Positions 34,701 through 46,400 of a stretch of 64,000 bases of DNA are shown here, one piece after another. The stretch is taken from contig NC_088326.1 of NCBI RefSeq assembly GCF_910592395.1, positions 11,413,001 through 11,477,000 of the forward strand, in the 5' to 3' direction. Under the pieces are notes generated by a model. The model saw only the letters and a list, made by a program, of their open reading frames with translations, was not told the origin of the DNA and ran no database searches. How positions within the stretch are numbered: the first letter of the stretch is position 1; the number at the start of each line of letters is the position of its first letter. The translations under genes and the position numbers were made by a program. This DNA is from Lineus longissimus (taxonomy: Eukaryota; Nemertea; Pilidiophora; Heteronemertea; Lineidae).

Positions 34701-37700
34701 TGCCGGTATCAACATGCAATCCGAAAACCATAGCGAAAATGCTATCGTACACTCAACAGAGTCACATCTCGCTAGCCAATTGAAAATCATGAAATTATCA
34801 ATATCGCAATGATATGTCGTCAAACTACTAAGTATGTGGAGCTGCAGCATCGAAACGAACACAGCATCCGAGTCGTAGCGGGAGCAGACACCACTACTGG
34901 TCACGTGAAGCTATTAAACGCCACGCCTCTACGCACCACACTCCAGACGCAGTGGGAACGGCCTCTTCCTGTCGCCATAGAGCGAGGACGACCGGATGAC
35001 GAAATGGACTGCATCGGAGTCTACTGCGCAGCCACCGGTGTGAAGCAATCCCCAAGCCTCGCCATTAATAACGATTGCTTAGTGGTACACTAGCAGTTTC
35101 CTAGCGTACTTCTCCTACGAAGCAAATGCTAGCTATCTTTTTATTGTGAGTTTGGCTGTGAAGCTGTCGCCAGCCAAGCCTCTGCTATACATGGAATTTC
35201 ATTCAACAACGTTCAGGGTCAGAAGCAGCAGGGATGAGCAATATTATAACATGACAGGAGATACCTTGAAACGAGGTTGCATAAAGTCGAGAGCTATGTT
35301 TTACATCGTGATATCACATGACGCTAAATCGTCTCCGGGAAATATTCATGCGCGTGATACCCAACTCTTTGAATGGCGCCATCGGGCTGAGAGGACCGAT
35401 ATCGAGTGGCGAATCACAAAGTTCCGCGAGTAAATCGTCCTCATCTAGTTCCTCTCGCGCTTCCTCGAGAACCATTTTGTGTTCGTCACATGACCATTCT
35501 AATTTCAGCTCATGAATTTCCTGACGAATGGTGATCAGCCTTCGCGCAATAGCCTGGTCTTCGCCTCGCATTGCAATGAGTTCGTTTTTCAACCAAGCCA
35601 GTGCCTGGTCGACGTCCTGGACAGTTTGCTTCGTCCATGGTTTGTCCGTTATCGCATCTGCCGACAACCCATTCGACAGAGTCCGTATCAAATCAGGTTT
35701 GTCCATGAACTTTGCCCGCCATTCTATATAACTCGGGCGTTTTGTACTGAGATTAAGGCGTGTTGTCATGGCTTTTAATTTCGTGAGATCAGAATCGGGT
35801 AGTTCCGAATTCGGGGGAAAGAAGGTATGGCCGTTCTCACCCGGAGACTGGCCATTTTCCTCCGGATGTTCCACAATATCGGGAACAGTCAGGAAGTGTT
35901 TTTTATCAACAATGACTTTCATTTCCTTCGTCATTTTCGGGTTTGTTGTCGTGTCGACTACAACCAAAAGAGGGCAGCTTGGTGTGTCATCCATGACTGA
36001 AGCGCCCAGCAGGAGCGGTGTTTTCTACTACGTATTCCGTTTTCTGCAGGAGCGAAAAAAGCATCCAAACGAATTGGAAGATATTCAATCGACACACAAC
36101 GAGCACTATTTGTCCACGCGGGAGTGTGTAGGAATAACTTCACTTGAAGATTTGCCAAGGCAGACGATGGCAGCCATGTTTGTTGACGACCAATTCAATC
36201 CAGTTCAAATCATCCAATCATGTGCCGATGTGGCATCGCGTGCGTGTCATGGGATTCATCGAGTTGCTGTTTCCATGCACCGTGTTTCTTGCCTGCAAAG
36301 ATCAATTGAATGAAAATATCAGAAACAGTGGACTAAATCTCATCGAAAACAAAGTGTTACGAATATCGGGAACAGGGCCTATAAACTTCGCCTCACTTTC
36401 CAATCTGAAAATGACCTGAATCACACTCGGCCCACATATGAAGCACCGATCATCATCTCAGCATCAAACCTCTGCTGTCTGAAGAAGACCTAATTTGCAT
36501 AATTAATCCACCCCATGACCACATGTTATCTGAGCAATATCATTGGCTCATTCAAATGACAACTATTTCGATATAGATGCAAAGACTACCGGTGCATTGA
36601 CATGAAAAGCGACAATGTTTCGTTTTTTACTTTTCGACGGTTTTGAGAAGTAAATATTAGATCTTCGCCGGCAACACTCTGCTGGCAACAAGCTGATGAT
36701 CAATAATACGTGGATGTCATATGGTCCATCAATTGACTTATCTAATTGATGGATTGTCTAATTGATCGGTTTGCATGGCTAATTGAGCATCGATAACGTA
36801 ATTAGCCAATTCATCAGACTGTTGTTGCATCCGAGGCGCGCAGTGCTGCAGTGATTTTCTCATATTTTAAAAGTGACAATACAGTCGTTCATTACGATTT
36901 ATTGCTCCTTTATTGCCTCTCAGTTGAAAGATTTGTTGCATAGTATATTTACAAAGCCCCCTCGCACCTAGGCCTACATTCCCATTGTTCTACAGCCTTA
37001 TCGAAGGGTTATCATGCCAAATCAGGGCAGATCGTGATAACATCTACCCCCACAAACAGCCTTCATGGCGGTCGATATGCACGGGCAAATGAACACAATG
37101 ATTCAAATTAACTGATCGGCTGACTTTCAATTCCGTTGGCCTTTAGCATCGCATTATTACATCGCCGCAATGTATACGCAGACTGCATCTTGGCATAGTT
37201 TCAGCATGTCTATTTTTCATCAACATGGTACACTTTATCAGTCGCCTCGTCAAAGCAAAGAGGCAGCACACACAGTCTACACAAGTTAAAGATAAGTCAG
37301 TGAAAAAAAGATAGATTAACAATCTCTTCGATGAGCTATATGTATCTTTAAAGTTGTCAGTACGCCTCCAAAACATTCCAAAATGACATACGCCCACAGT
37401 CTCTGTGGGCTCGTGGGCTATAAACACATTGTTGTGGCTAAACGAAGCTACTATTTCTCCAACATTCTGGGTTGCTTTAAGAACAGGTATATAAGTCTAG
37501 TAATAGTCGGTTGCATAAGTAAATGTCACTGTCCTTTTGGGCTGCTGGACAGTACTACTGGGCCAATTTCTTCCAAATTTGGCCATTTTCCTCAACTCTA
37601 ATTTTGGGATCAAAGATGATTTTTCACATTCCATGGTTTCGAAATATTTTTTTAATGTATTCGAGAACGTTGAAACAATGCATTGATTTTGACATCCTCT

Positions 37701-40700
37701 GAGATGGTTATTTCTGGACGAATTTTGATGAAATATTCCGGGTATTTTTTTCGTGTAAGTATCTTCCATTTTGCCAAGTTTCAGTTTTCACCCAACGGCC
37801 CTAAATGACAATGGCATTTACTTATGAAAACGACTATAGTACAAAGTTTAAGAACCACACACACTCGCTTTATTTTTATTTTGAAATATCAATACTATTT
37901 CAGTGAAAATGTGTTACATTATTAAGAAGAAACTACAGGTACTTGCTTGATAAACTTCTCATTCTAGACGCTTGCAAATCAGATGGTCGAGATGGGCAAC
38001 CAATATCAAAGTTTCAGGGCTTCCAACATATGTTTGCACTATGAAAATGATGGGGGAAACTTCGAGCTGCCATGCGAATGGAGAGTTCAATGAAGTTACA
38101 GCTCTACCAGTACAGATAGCCTCAAGAATCTCATTCCAGAACATAATTTTCTTTGCTGGTTACGTAACTTCCTCTGGCGCCAACGGAAGTGTAACAGTTG
38201 CCAAGGAACCAGGCCAGGTGAGAATGAAATATTAGACGACGATTGGCAGAAATGAAAATCTCGTCTGTGGTATCAATCGACTAATTAAAAGTTGTCCCGT
38301 TTAATAACGAACTTTTCAGTTTCACATTTGCACTTTCAGCGACCCCAATAATTTACTCCCACTTAGTCACAACGACTAAGAACATCAGCTGTAACTTTAC
38401 GCTAATCCTTAATCCGTTAATCAGTCGTTACACACTGGATGATCGAATCTGCCATTGTGGTAGATACATGCCGAACCATTTGTTTTGGGAATATTAAATA
38501 CAAATTTACAATTGAACTGTTACCGCGTGTATATCCGTATTATCAATGTGCAAAGGCCCGTGTCTGTCACACGTATATTGTTAATAGCTGGCCCTCTGGT
38601 AATCAAAACTTGGCCGTTCTGCATTACATATTACGGAGCCGAGCTGACAGACTGTTGGAAATGAGGCAAAAATATCCCGAGAAAGTCAGACTCCCATCCA
38701 AAACTCTTAAATTATCACGTCCATGGCCTACATACAATTGACCACAGGCACCACCGTGCTGGCTAGAACCTGAACTCCTTCAAAATGAAGTAAATACTAT
38801 CGGAGGACGTTCCCTGTGAAACAAAAAACACAATCCCGAACTTAAAAATGGCATTTGCTTTCGTTTAGAAAGATATAATTGCTTTAGGATTTCAAGTTCT
38901 TGCCAATACGGTGGTGCCTATGGTCAACCCTAGTGGGAAATTGCCTGAAGTCGAATTGGGTACTTAACGCCAAGAATTTTGACGAAACTCAAACCCGACA
39001 AACTGGATGAACATTATCAATAGTGAGTGATATGACAAATCAAGTACATGCAGTTGTCAGCATACTCTCAATGTTATGTAACACACCAAGAGCTGTCACT
39101 AAGCATTACAACATGTTGAAACTTTCCGGGGTATTTTAACCTACTAAAACATAAACAAGCAATGAATAGTTCTCCCAGCCGCTGGCCTTGCCCACTGGAC
39201 AGACACACACTGTTCCGACGGAACACCAAAGTTGATTATCAGAAGCCTACATATTACCAATTCCCTAAAGTCTATTCATGACACCCACTTGGAAAATACT
39301 TAAAAACCACTTCAAGAAGTAAACAAGTATGTACGGTCATCATAATACAAAAGTTGAACACGTATAGTGGATTTTATGCAAGGTGTTCTTTTAAAATAAC
39401 TGTCCAAGGACTGATGTGTATAAAATGAATTGAACACAATGATTGTATAACGTTATTAAACGCTTTAATTTGTTGTCGCTTCTCGTCATAAAGATTGCAT
39501 TCGACAACCTTCGCGTCATAATTTATGCTCGGAAATGGTCGGGACAACTGCTCGGTTGTGCGGAGGTTGCCAACATGTTGTGGGCGGAATTTTAATTTTT
39601 TCATTATAAAAAAACATTAAACAAAAAAACTTTGGTCTTTCAACGTGCCAGGCCGACGTGAGCGACCCTCGGAGTGAGTTACTTTGGAAGAAAGGATCCT
39701 TCGAACCCGTATCATCATCATCATCTTTGTGTTGATTAGGTAAACCGACCATATCGGTAATGTTATTATTAATGCGGGTATAGCACTAAAGTCAAATCGA
39801 GAAAAAAATGTTCTCATACAAGCAATCCCATATGGTCTAGTGGTTAGGATTTCTGGCTTTCACCCAGAAGGCCCGGGTTCAATTCCCGGTGTGGGAACGC
39901 ATTGTTTTTCATTTTGGCGTAGCCTGCGAGTTCTTATTTCTTGCGCTCGGGTTCGATTCCCGGTGTAACATCTGTGGTTGTTTCCCATGTGTCAGTGTTT
40001 CCAAACAATAGGCAGCTAGAGAGACCATGACTTTTCAATAGGGGGGATACACAGAAAAACTTGTCAATCTATTTTTGAGCGTTCCCAAACAATGAGGGGA
40101 AACACTCAAAAACAGAAACACTCAAAAACAGAAACACTCAAAAACATTACACCGGTGTAAGGTTTGGAAACACTGACACATGGGAAACAACCACAGATTT
40201 TACACCGGTGAAGGAACGCAATTTTTTGATTTTGGTGTAGCCTGCGTGTTCCAAAGTCAAATCGAGAAAAAAAGATCGTCATGCAGGCAATCCCATATGG
40301 TCTAGTGGTTAGGATTTCTGGCTTTCACCCAGAAGGCCCGGGTTCAATTCCCGGTGTGGGAACGCAATTTTTTTCATTGTGGCGTAGCCTGCGTGTTTCA
40401 AAGTCAGAGTGAGAAAAAAATATCGTCGTGCAGGCAATCCCATATGGTCTAGTGGTTAGGATTTCTGGCTTTCACCCAGAAGGCCCGGGTTCAATTCCCG
40501 GTGTGGGAACGCAATTTTTTTCATTGTGGGGTAGCCTGCGTGTTTCAAAGTCAGAGTGAGAAAAAAATATCGTCGTGCAGGCAATCCCATATGGTCTAGT
40601 GGTTAGGATTTCTGGCTTTCACCCAGAAGGCCCGGGTTCAATTCCCGGTGTGGGAACGCATTGTTTTTCATTTTGGCGTAGCCTGCGAGTTCTTATTTCT

Positions 40701-43430
40701 TGCGCTCGGGTTCGATTCCCGGTGTAGAAACGCATTGTTTTTCATTTTGGCGTAGCCTGCGAGTTCTTATTTCTTGCACTCGGGTTCGATTCCCAGTGAA
40801 GGAACGCAATTTTTTTGATTTTGGTGTAGCCTGCGTGTTCCAAAGTCATATCGAGAAAAAAAAGTTCTCATACAAGCAATCCCATATGGTCTAGTGGTTA
40901 GGATTTCTGGCTTTCACCCAGAGGGCCCGGGTTCAATTCCCGGTGTGGGAACGTAATCTTCTTTCATTTTGGCGTAGCCTGCGAGTTCTTATTTCTTGCG
41001 CTCGGGTTCGATTCCCGGTGTAGGAACGCCATTTTTTGATTTTGGTACAGCCTTCGAGTTCTTATTTAAGTGATCGCCGTGACACAGGTCACCCCAGTCA
41101 TCTGGTTGTGACGTTATCCTTTTAGGCAAGTAGCGTGTACTGTTACCCATGTCACGCCATTGGTATTACAGTTGCGTAGCGTACTTTAGCTCCGCCGGAA
41201 ATGCTAGCGCTCTCCTCTCATTGGGAGATAGCTTGGTGGTTTGATTTATCAGCCAGAAGTAAAAAGGAAACGAAAAAATCTCATGCTTCTCGAGAATTAT
41301 TTAGTCAATTACTGCACTCTACCAATAGGAACGAGACCGTCTATGTGCAACACAGTGCAAGGACCTTAAAGCCCACAGGGTGTTTTGATTGACTGGAAAA
41401 CATCGCTTTAACAGAAATTCGGAAACCGTGGGCGGCAAGCAATTCGCCCGGCGTCCCATGCGCATTCAGTTTCTCTTGATAATTGGTCTGGATGTTTGTC
41501 ACGGCCCAGGCGCTACAAATTACATTCGTCCACCTTAATCAATACGTTTTGTATTTGGATCAGAATTTATGGCCCGTGAAATCTATTTCGTGTCCAAGAC
41601 AAATATTCCTGGTGTGCTATTTCTTCATAATTCACGAAAATCTTTGATCAACGTGCCAGCTTTAAATTATTTTTCAAATTATGCCAAATAGCCATCATTT
41701 GTGGGAACGAGTTGCTGGAACAAGCATGAACGAGGCTCAGTAGGCCAAACTGTTGGTTTGTAAGATTATGCCCTAGAACCACACCACTTTGAATAATTCA
41801 GTCGGGGGACTGGCGATAACATAACAAGTCGGTTGTTGGTACAGATATTGAGGACTGGGGAAGTGTTCTAGAGGGAGTGGCTGGCCGGTCACCGATTTGC
41901 TCGCTTGCGCGCTGCTTTAGTTCTCGTGAAGCCCTGCCAGGCAGTCAATGTGTCCCATTCTCTGAGGCAGTCAAGGAACACTCTTCACAGCGACTAAAGC
42001 ACGGTAAACGAAAATAGATTAAATCAACAAATTCAAGCAAATCTGGATCACCACGTGGTCATTCAAATTTTTCTGGGCAGTTGCGATTTTTCCGGCATGC
42101 ACCGCGGTCGGTATAGTAAAGCCCCAGGCAAGCCAGTGATATCATGTCCGAAAAATCATGCACATCGGATTTTTATTGAGTATCAATTAATCAATCATAG
42201 GTGAATGCGTATTTTTGTATTGATGTAGGCCAATGTGGTGTGATCAACGGTCGAAAGAGTGATGACATTCTCTGGGATTGTACAAACCTGCGACAAAACA
42301 CATGCACAAAAACGATCCATATGTAAAGAAGAAACTCCCTTGGCGGACACCTCTCTAATGATGACAATAGTTTTGGTCCCAAATTGGTTTTTAGCATTCA
42401 ATTTGAACTTGTCAGTCCCGATGCTCCCTACGAAGACCTCATTTTGCCAGTTGCCGACACTGGCGAGGTCCAGACTACTGGCCTTGCTAATAAAACTTGG
42501 CCGCAAGTGACGAATATCTAGAAATTTGGGAACGAGCGGTGCAGTCCCACCAAGGTAGCACTGAAGGTGCGATCATGAAGATAAGGGAAAGTCCCCCCCC
42601 CCCCCCCCCCAACGAAATGTTAGTCCCATATATGCTTTTTTCGGCCTAATTGGTATTAACAAAGAGAAAGATGTCAAAACTTACTGTATCATATAAAATT
42701 TGACTCATGTGTCCAGTTATCCAGTTAATCTTCGACAGTTTGAGAAATCATCACAACATATGCCTACATATCATCCGCTAGTTCAGGATCGAGAATTCGG
42801 TAAGCGTATTGACTGAACCAGCCAACGAGAGGCAACTGAAATCAGCTTTATAAGCGTGTTCAACACTGGTTTACATGAGCAGCGCCATCTGAAGGGTAAA
42901 TTGTGAACTATCTTAAAGAACAGCCGAACACCTGTACATGCACAGGGCAGCACACGTGAATCGATCTATTCTCCGCACAGTGAATAGTGCATGCATCTAT
43001 ATGACCTGGTATGTACGTAAAGTGTAGGGTACGAAGTGCTGTGCGGAGTTTGTGATCAATACATTGAACGCCGACCAGCTGTAATGATGAGCTGGCCTCT
43101 GCGTAACAAACCGTCGTAACTGATCTACAGTGTGTCCCAACATGATTTACCTTCGACTAATATTGATGATGATGATGAAAAACGCAACACTTGTTTTTAT
43201 TTCACGCACAGGATAGGAGAAAAAGTCTAAAAGTGATGTATATGCGAAGCCTAGCTATTATTTGTAGAATTACAGTGCCTAGACCTATAAGTCATCTTTA
43301 AGCAGGTACCTTCGTTTTTCCATGCCGACTTACCGGCAGTGAACGCCAGTCCTAGTCTCCTCCTATCATTGCAGGCATAATGCATGAATAGGAAGGCTGT
43401 ATACAACGCACAACACCGGTAGATAGCCAT
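31704..43430 (-). CDS. Small secreted C-type-lectin-like protein
   Basis: Three coding exons, minus strand: 43430-43334, 32467-32284, 31890-31704; 468 nt, 155 aa. Exon 1 codes a hydrophobic leader (MAIYRCCALYTAFLFMHYAC) and ends at GTAAGT in phase 1. Exon 2 (acceptor tttttag, donor GTAAGT) has YNDAAKECQSLGEGWTLMN, the typical first half of a C-type lectin fold. Exon 3 has EVWVDNYDKDATC and ends with a C-A ... RRAVCSK pattern like the conserved last cysteines. It is short for the family and I see no EPN or QPD sugar-calcium motif, so ligand binding may be non-canonical. Exon 1 is joined across a 10.9 kb intron by phase and signal peptide alone, so that link is inference. An AATAAA follows the stop (31634-31629, minus). 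Confidence 0.55.
34195..34275 (-). repeat. tRNA-like pseudogene or SINE head
   Basis: On the minus strand, GTCGGAGTGGCCTAGTGG followed by CTGGGTACGATTCCCGG resembles tRNA A and B boxes. The anticodon arm does not fold cleanly. Probably a tRNA-derived relic. Confidence 0.4.
35140..35145 (-). terminator. Candidate polyadenylation signal of the FAM167-like gene
   Basis: AATAAA on the minus strand about 170 nt downstream of the stop codon. Confidence 0.4.
35314..35994 (-). CDS. FAM167 (DIORA)-like protein
   Basis: Single open exon of 226 aa from ATG at 35994. Family hallmarks seen: LKAMTTRLNLSTKRPSYIEW around residues 73-92, then a long helical segment ALAWLKNELIAMRGEDQAIA ... IRQEIHELKLEWSCDEHKMV, ending in the acidic ELDEDDLLAEL. 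This order matches vertebrate FAM167A/B (about 160-215 aa), whose founding members are poorly understood; FAM167A has been linked to non-canonical NF-kB signalling and autoimmunity loci. No signal peptide or membrane segment; coiled-coil-like middle. An AATAAA follows at 35145-35140. It lies on the same strand inside the long first intron proposed for the lectin-like gene. Upstream exons cannot be excluded. Confidence 0.8.
   Translation of the reverse strand: MDDTPSCPLLVVVDTTTNPKMTKEMKVIVDKKHFLTVPDIVEHPEENGQSPGENGHTFFPPNSELPDSDLTKLKAMTTRLNLSTKRPSYIEWRAKFMDKPDLIRTLSNGLSADAITDKPWTKQTVQDVDQALAWLKNELIAMRGEDQAIARRLITIRQEIHELKLEWSCDEHKMVLEEAREELDEDDLLAELCDSPLDIGPLSPMAPFKELGITRMNISRRRFSVM
36728..36812. 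promoter_or_regulatory. Cluster of TAATTG motifs, possible homeodomain-binding element
   Basis: Within about 85 nt there are four TAATTG/CAATTA-type cores (ctaattga three times, gtaattagcc once) plus a caattgac and a ccaattcat. Lies about 750 nt upstream of the FAM167-like ATG. AT-rich DNA can produce such runs by chance. Confidence 0.25.
39826..39897 (+). tRNA. tRNA-Glu (UUC), copy 1
   Basis: 72 nt, acceptor TCCCATA/TGTGGGA, A box TGGTCTAGTGGTTAGGA, anticodon stem TCTGG/CCAGA with loop CTTTCAC (anticodon TTC), B box GGTTCAATTCC. Full cloverleaf, discriminator A. A T-run follows after cgcattg. First unit of the array. Confidence 0.93.
39964..40205. mobile_element. 242-bp non-autonomous DNA transposon with CCGG target duplication
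   Basis: The ends are inverted repeats of more than 40 bp with very few mismatches (TGTAACATCTGTGGTTG ... CAACCACAGATTTTACA), flanked on both sides by CCGG. The insertion splits a half-tRNA unit; an uninterrupted paralogue of the same flanks (ttcgattcccagtgaaggaa, about 40785) shows the empty site. Inside is a short tandem of aaacactcaaaaacag. TGT...ACA termini with a 4-bp duplication recall Ginger-type elements, but I cannot assign a family. Confidence 0.7.
40291..40362 (+). tRNA. tRNA-Glu (UUC), copy 2
   Basis: Identical over 72 nt to copy 1; T7 terminator tract a few nt downstream. Sits just downstream of the 242-bp inserted element. Confidence 0.93.
40438..40509 (+). tRNA. tRNA-Glu (UUC), copy 3
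   Basis: Identical to copy 1; starts exactly 147 nt after copy 2, in a tandem unit whose spacer is also conserved. Confidence 0.93.
40585..40656 (+). tRNA. tRNA-Glu (UUC), copy 4
   Basis: Identical to copy 1; starts 147 nt after copy 3. Followed by two half-units that keep only the T-arm side. Confidence 0.93.
40880..40951 (+). tRNA. tRNA-Glu (UUC), copy 5
   Basis: As copy 1 except one A-to-G change just after the anticodon stem (agaaggccc to agagggccc); the fold is kept. Starts 295 nt after copy 4, that is one full unit plus two half-units. Confidence 0.92.
42330..42430 (-). mobile_element. MITE family A, partial copy
   Basis: ggcggacacctctctaatga then ttggtcccaaattggttttt and cttgtcagtcccga; one end missing. 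Confidence 0.5.
42593..42611. repeat. Poly-C tract
   Basis: Run of about 18 C. Similar homopolymers occur at 4719-4735, 53503-53516 (G), 59371-59379 (C) and 63260-63270 (G). Confidence 0.9.
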
Positions 43431-43463
43431 GCGTTTTTCTGAAATTAAGTATCTGAACCGGTC

Positions 43464-43470
43464 TTATATA
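43464..43470 (-). promoter_or_regulatory. Candidate TATA box of the lectin-like gene
   Basis: TATATAA on the minus strand 34 nt before the proposed ATG at 43430. If used, the 5' leader would be only about 10 nt, so either the leader is very short or translation starts at the second Met of exon 1. Confidence 0.35.
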
Positions 43471-43499
43471 GGTGAATAAGGAGTATGGTACATCAATTG

Positions 43500-46400
43500 T
43501 GGATCATGTCGGAACACATTTTTAGTAAAATGTTATCAGAAAAGAAATAATTCTATCGGGAAATGTACAATGATTTGCCAGACAATTCTGGCTTGATGTC
43601 TTTTTGATAACCCTTAATCATCAGAATATGATGCGTAACCACCAGAATGATATAAACTTTTGGATGAGATAGCCAATTCCTGGCCTGGTGATGTTCCTCT
43701 TGGTATATATATATATGTATAACCAGGCAACACATGTTGCTTTGTAATGGCACGAAAAAACCCATCCGGCGGATCCGCAGTGATCCGTGACCAAAAAGAA
43801 TGTACATGTCCTCAGCATGACCCCTTGTTGTGGGGCACCTGTCAATATGTCGTCTTCGGGTAAGACACCTTGTACAGAATTAAAACAGCTGCTGTACATG
43901 TACAAATGTACGGCAAATCACGAATGTTGAAGCACATCATGGACAAGTCTATAACGCACTATGCGACTACTGTGCCTCGTTCTGACGGTAATGGTTAGGC
44001 AACCACAACCGATTGGGTTGGTGCAGAATATGAAAAAAACCAAAATCATTCAGAATCAAATTTTACTGTTTAGTTCGAGGAGTTTCAGAATAGAAATTGA
44101 TACGTCGCTGTACGGTCAAGCTGCAAAGGTCGATGGACCTGCGCTTTGGGCGAAATCAATGATATTCATGTAGCTCGACGATCCTAGTATAGGGGCCGTG
44201 CGGTCGTCCAACGATGATCCTTGCTGGACTCCCCAAGGCCCGGGACATTTTGCAACGGAGCAGCCACTCAACTGTACAGAGAACGAAAAGACCATGCAGT
44301 TCGAAGTTCAGCTCGGGACACGCACTCTGCTCCCTTCGGCCATTCGAAGACAGAATTTAACTATGTACCTTTGTAAGAGTATTGGCCTATACCTGGGCTA
44401 GCGTTGAAATCAGACACCAATCAGTGGGCAAACCCAGAAAAGCAACCATTGTTCCGTACTCTTTTTACAGATAAGCTAGTTGTATATTCTGATCTTATAT
44501 CGAGTGCCTGCGGCGTTGTGGCGTCGTTCTTAAAGGGACAACCAGAGCCGCATCAGATCACATTGGTTCATATTGACATGGCTTCCAGTAGGACCTTCGT
44601 TTCTCCAAACACGGATATCAAAAAGTTATTTCACGGTGTACTGGGAGGACTGTGCCCGACGGTGTACTCCGGGTTAACTAAAATTCAAAAGCCCAAACCA
44701 GAACTGCTCAACGTCAGCGAAATAAAATTGAGGTCAGGTGGTTGTGATCATGGGGATCATTCTCCAACCACCTAAATTCCACGCCAAAGATGCCTTAAGC
44801 CCCACTGTCTCGAGGGTACATGTATTTACAGTCTTAAAGGGACGAGAAGGTGCGGGATATATAATGGGACAGAGAACATAAACATTGTATTCTAGTACCG
44901 AAGTACCTAATGGAGAGATCGCTAAACTATTCGCAGACACCGGTAGCACTGATGTTGAAAGGTTATACATGTAATACACTGCTGATACTGACATGAACAC
45001 CTCTAAAACACGATGAACTCGAGCAACTGCATTGATGTAATACAATGTGCATTACCTCGGTGTTATGGTTGCGGTGAGGTAAACCAATTCCACGTCGGCC
45101 GTGATAACTTGCACAGTTCAGGTTTTAGCATTCCAGACTTGACACTTAGTTGGCTACTTTTAACATTTCTTATCAAGATGTGTCAGCATGTTTTACCAGC
45201 AAGAAGAAGATAATATTCGATCAGAAACCAGGAAGGTGTTGATGCTTCGAGAGACCCCCGTGCTTGTTGAACAACGCAACAAGTGTTCACCTGCTTCCCG
45301 ATGACGTCATCAGAGACTTTCTGTCCGGCCTATAGTCCCCTTTTAAGTTTATCAATTGCCAATTATTTTTTTTTAAATTGAAGACACGAATTCTGCGGCA
45401 TCGTTGTTAAGAGACCCCCCCCCCGAAGTTGTTTATTTCCCTGTAATAAAGATAATTAGTGCTAATAAGAAAGCAGCAATATTTTCTGAAGGCGAACGCG
45501 GCGCCGCCTAACTGTCAATGTTGTCAAGTTCGTGTCTTTGAAAGACACGGATGGAGGCCTCGTCATTTATAATTCTAAAGCATAAGCTTATCAACGGTTG
45601 ACACTTGTTTGAGAGCAATGACATGTACATGTATATGAAAATTAGCAGAATACCAAAGAAATAGTCCTAATTATTACATTATTTATCAGACAGGCCGAAG
45701 ATTTAGTGACTCAATTCCAGCCTAGACCGTAAAGGCCAAAGCCGTTCGTTAACAATCTGAAAATCGTAATCGAATTTGAAAATTTCCAATTGTGTAAAAT
45801 AGGACGTACCGAGTATAAATTCAATAAATTGTGTAGACAAATTCGATAAATACCAAGTTTCAGCAAATTTGCATGCATGATATCAACACTACGGTATTGT
45901 GTATAACTGCATTTCTATTATCCTGAGCCACCAATTAATACTAACTGTGTATACCTTTAAGTCTTTATTCACTTACGCTATACAAGGTTATCAAGGGGTA
46001 ATCCATTTATATCTGTTCTGTCAAAACAGCGAAGGGTTATTTAGATGTTTTATGAAAACATGTTAGGTAAAATGACGGCAAAAAGTGGAGTGTTGACGGC
46101 ACTAACTGTCAAACCGCAGACGGAATTATTTTCATGCCATTAGTGTTATTGACGGCGCCTTGTATCGCCGCGTTGTGAACCTGAATGCCCCGAGGCTCCC
46201 AAATTCTGACAAAAGTGGTTATCTTCGTTGACTGGAATACGCGTCGGTTAAGAGCCAATAAGTTGTCAATACGTTTTGTTTTTTGTATGAATTTCATAGC
46301 ATAATGAAGGTAGCATATACTTTTGTTTATAAGTATAACATCAAAAAGTGCTATATTCTAGAAACGCGTCCCTTTTGCACGCCTTTCGAGTTCGATAATG

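Larger units (their letters stand above)
39941..41030 (+). repeat. Half-tRNA units (B-box relics) within the tRNA-Glu array
   Basis: At about 39941, 40701, 40774 and 40998 the phrase ttcttgcgctcgggttcgat precedes tcccggtg. It keeps the T arm and following spacer of the tRNA unit but has lost the acceptor, D and anticodon parts. The half-units are about 73 nt long and alternate with 147-nt full units. Confidence 0.6.

Noticed and set aside
35318-36313. Plus-strand frames opposite the FAM167-like gene, up to 181 codons
   Set aside because: The part over the gene is antisense shadow; the extension beyond it has no recognisable motifs.
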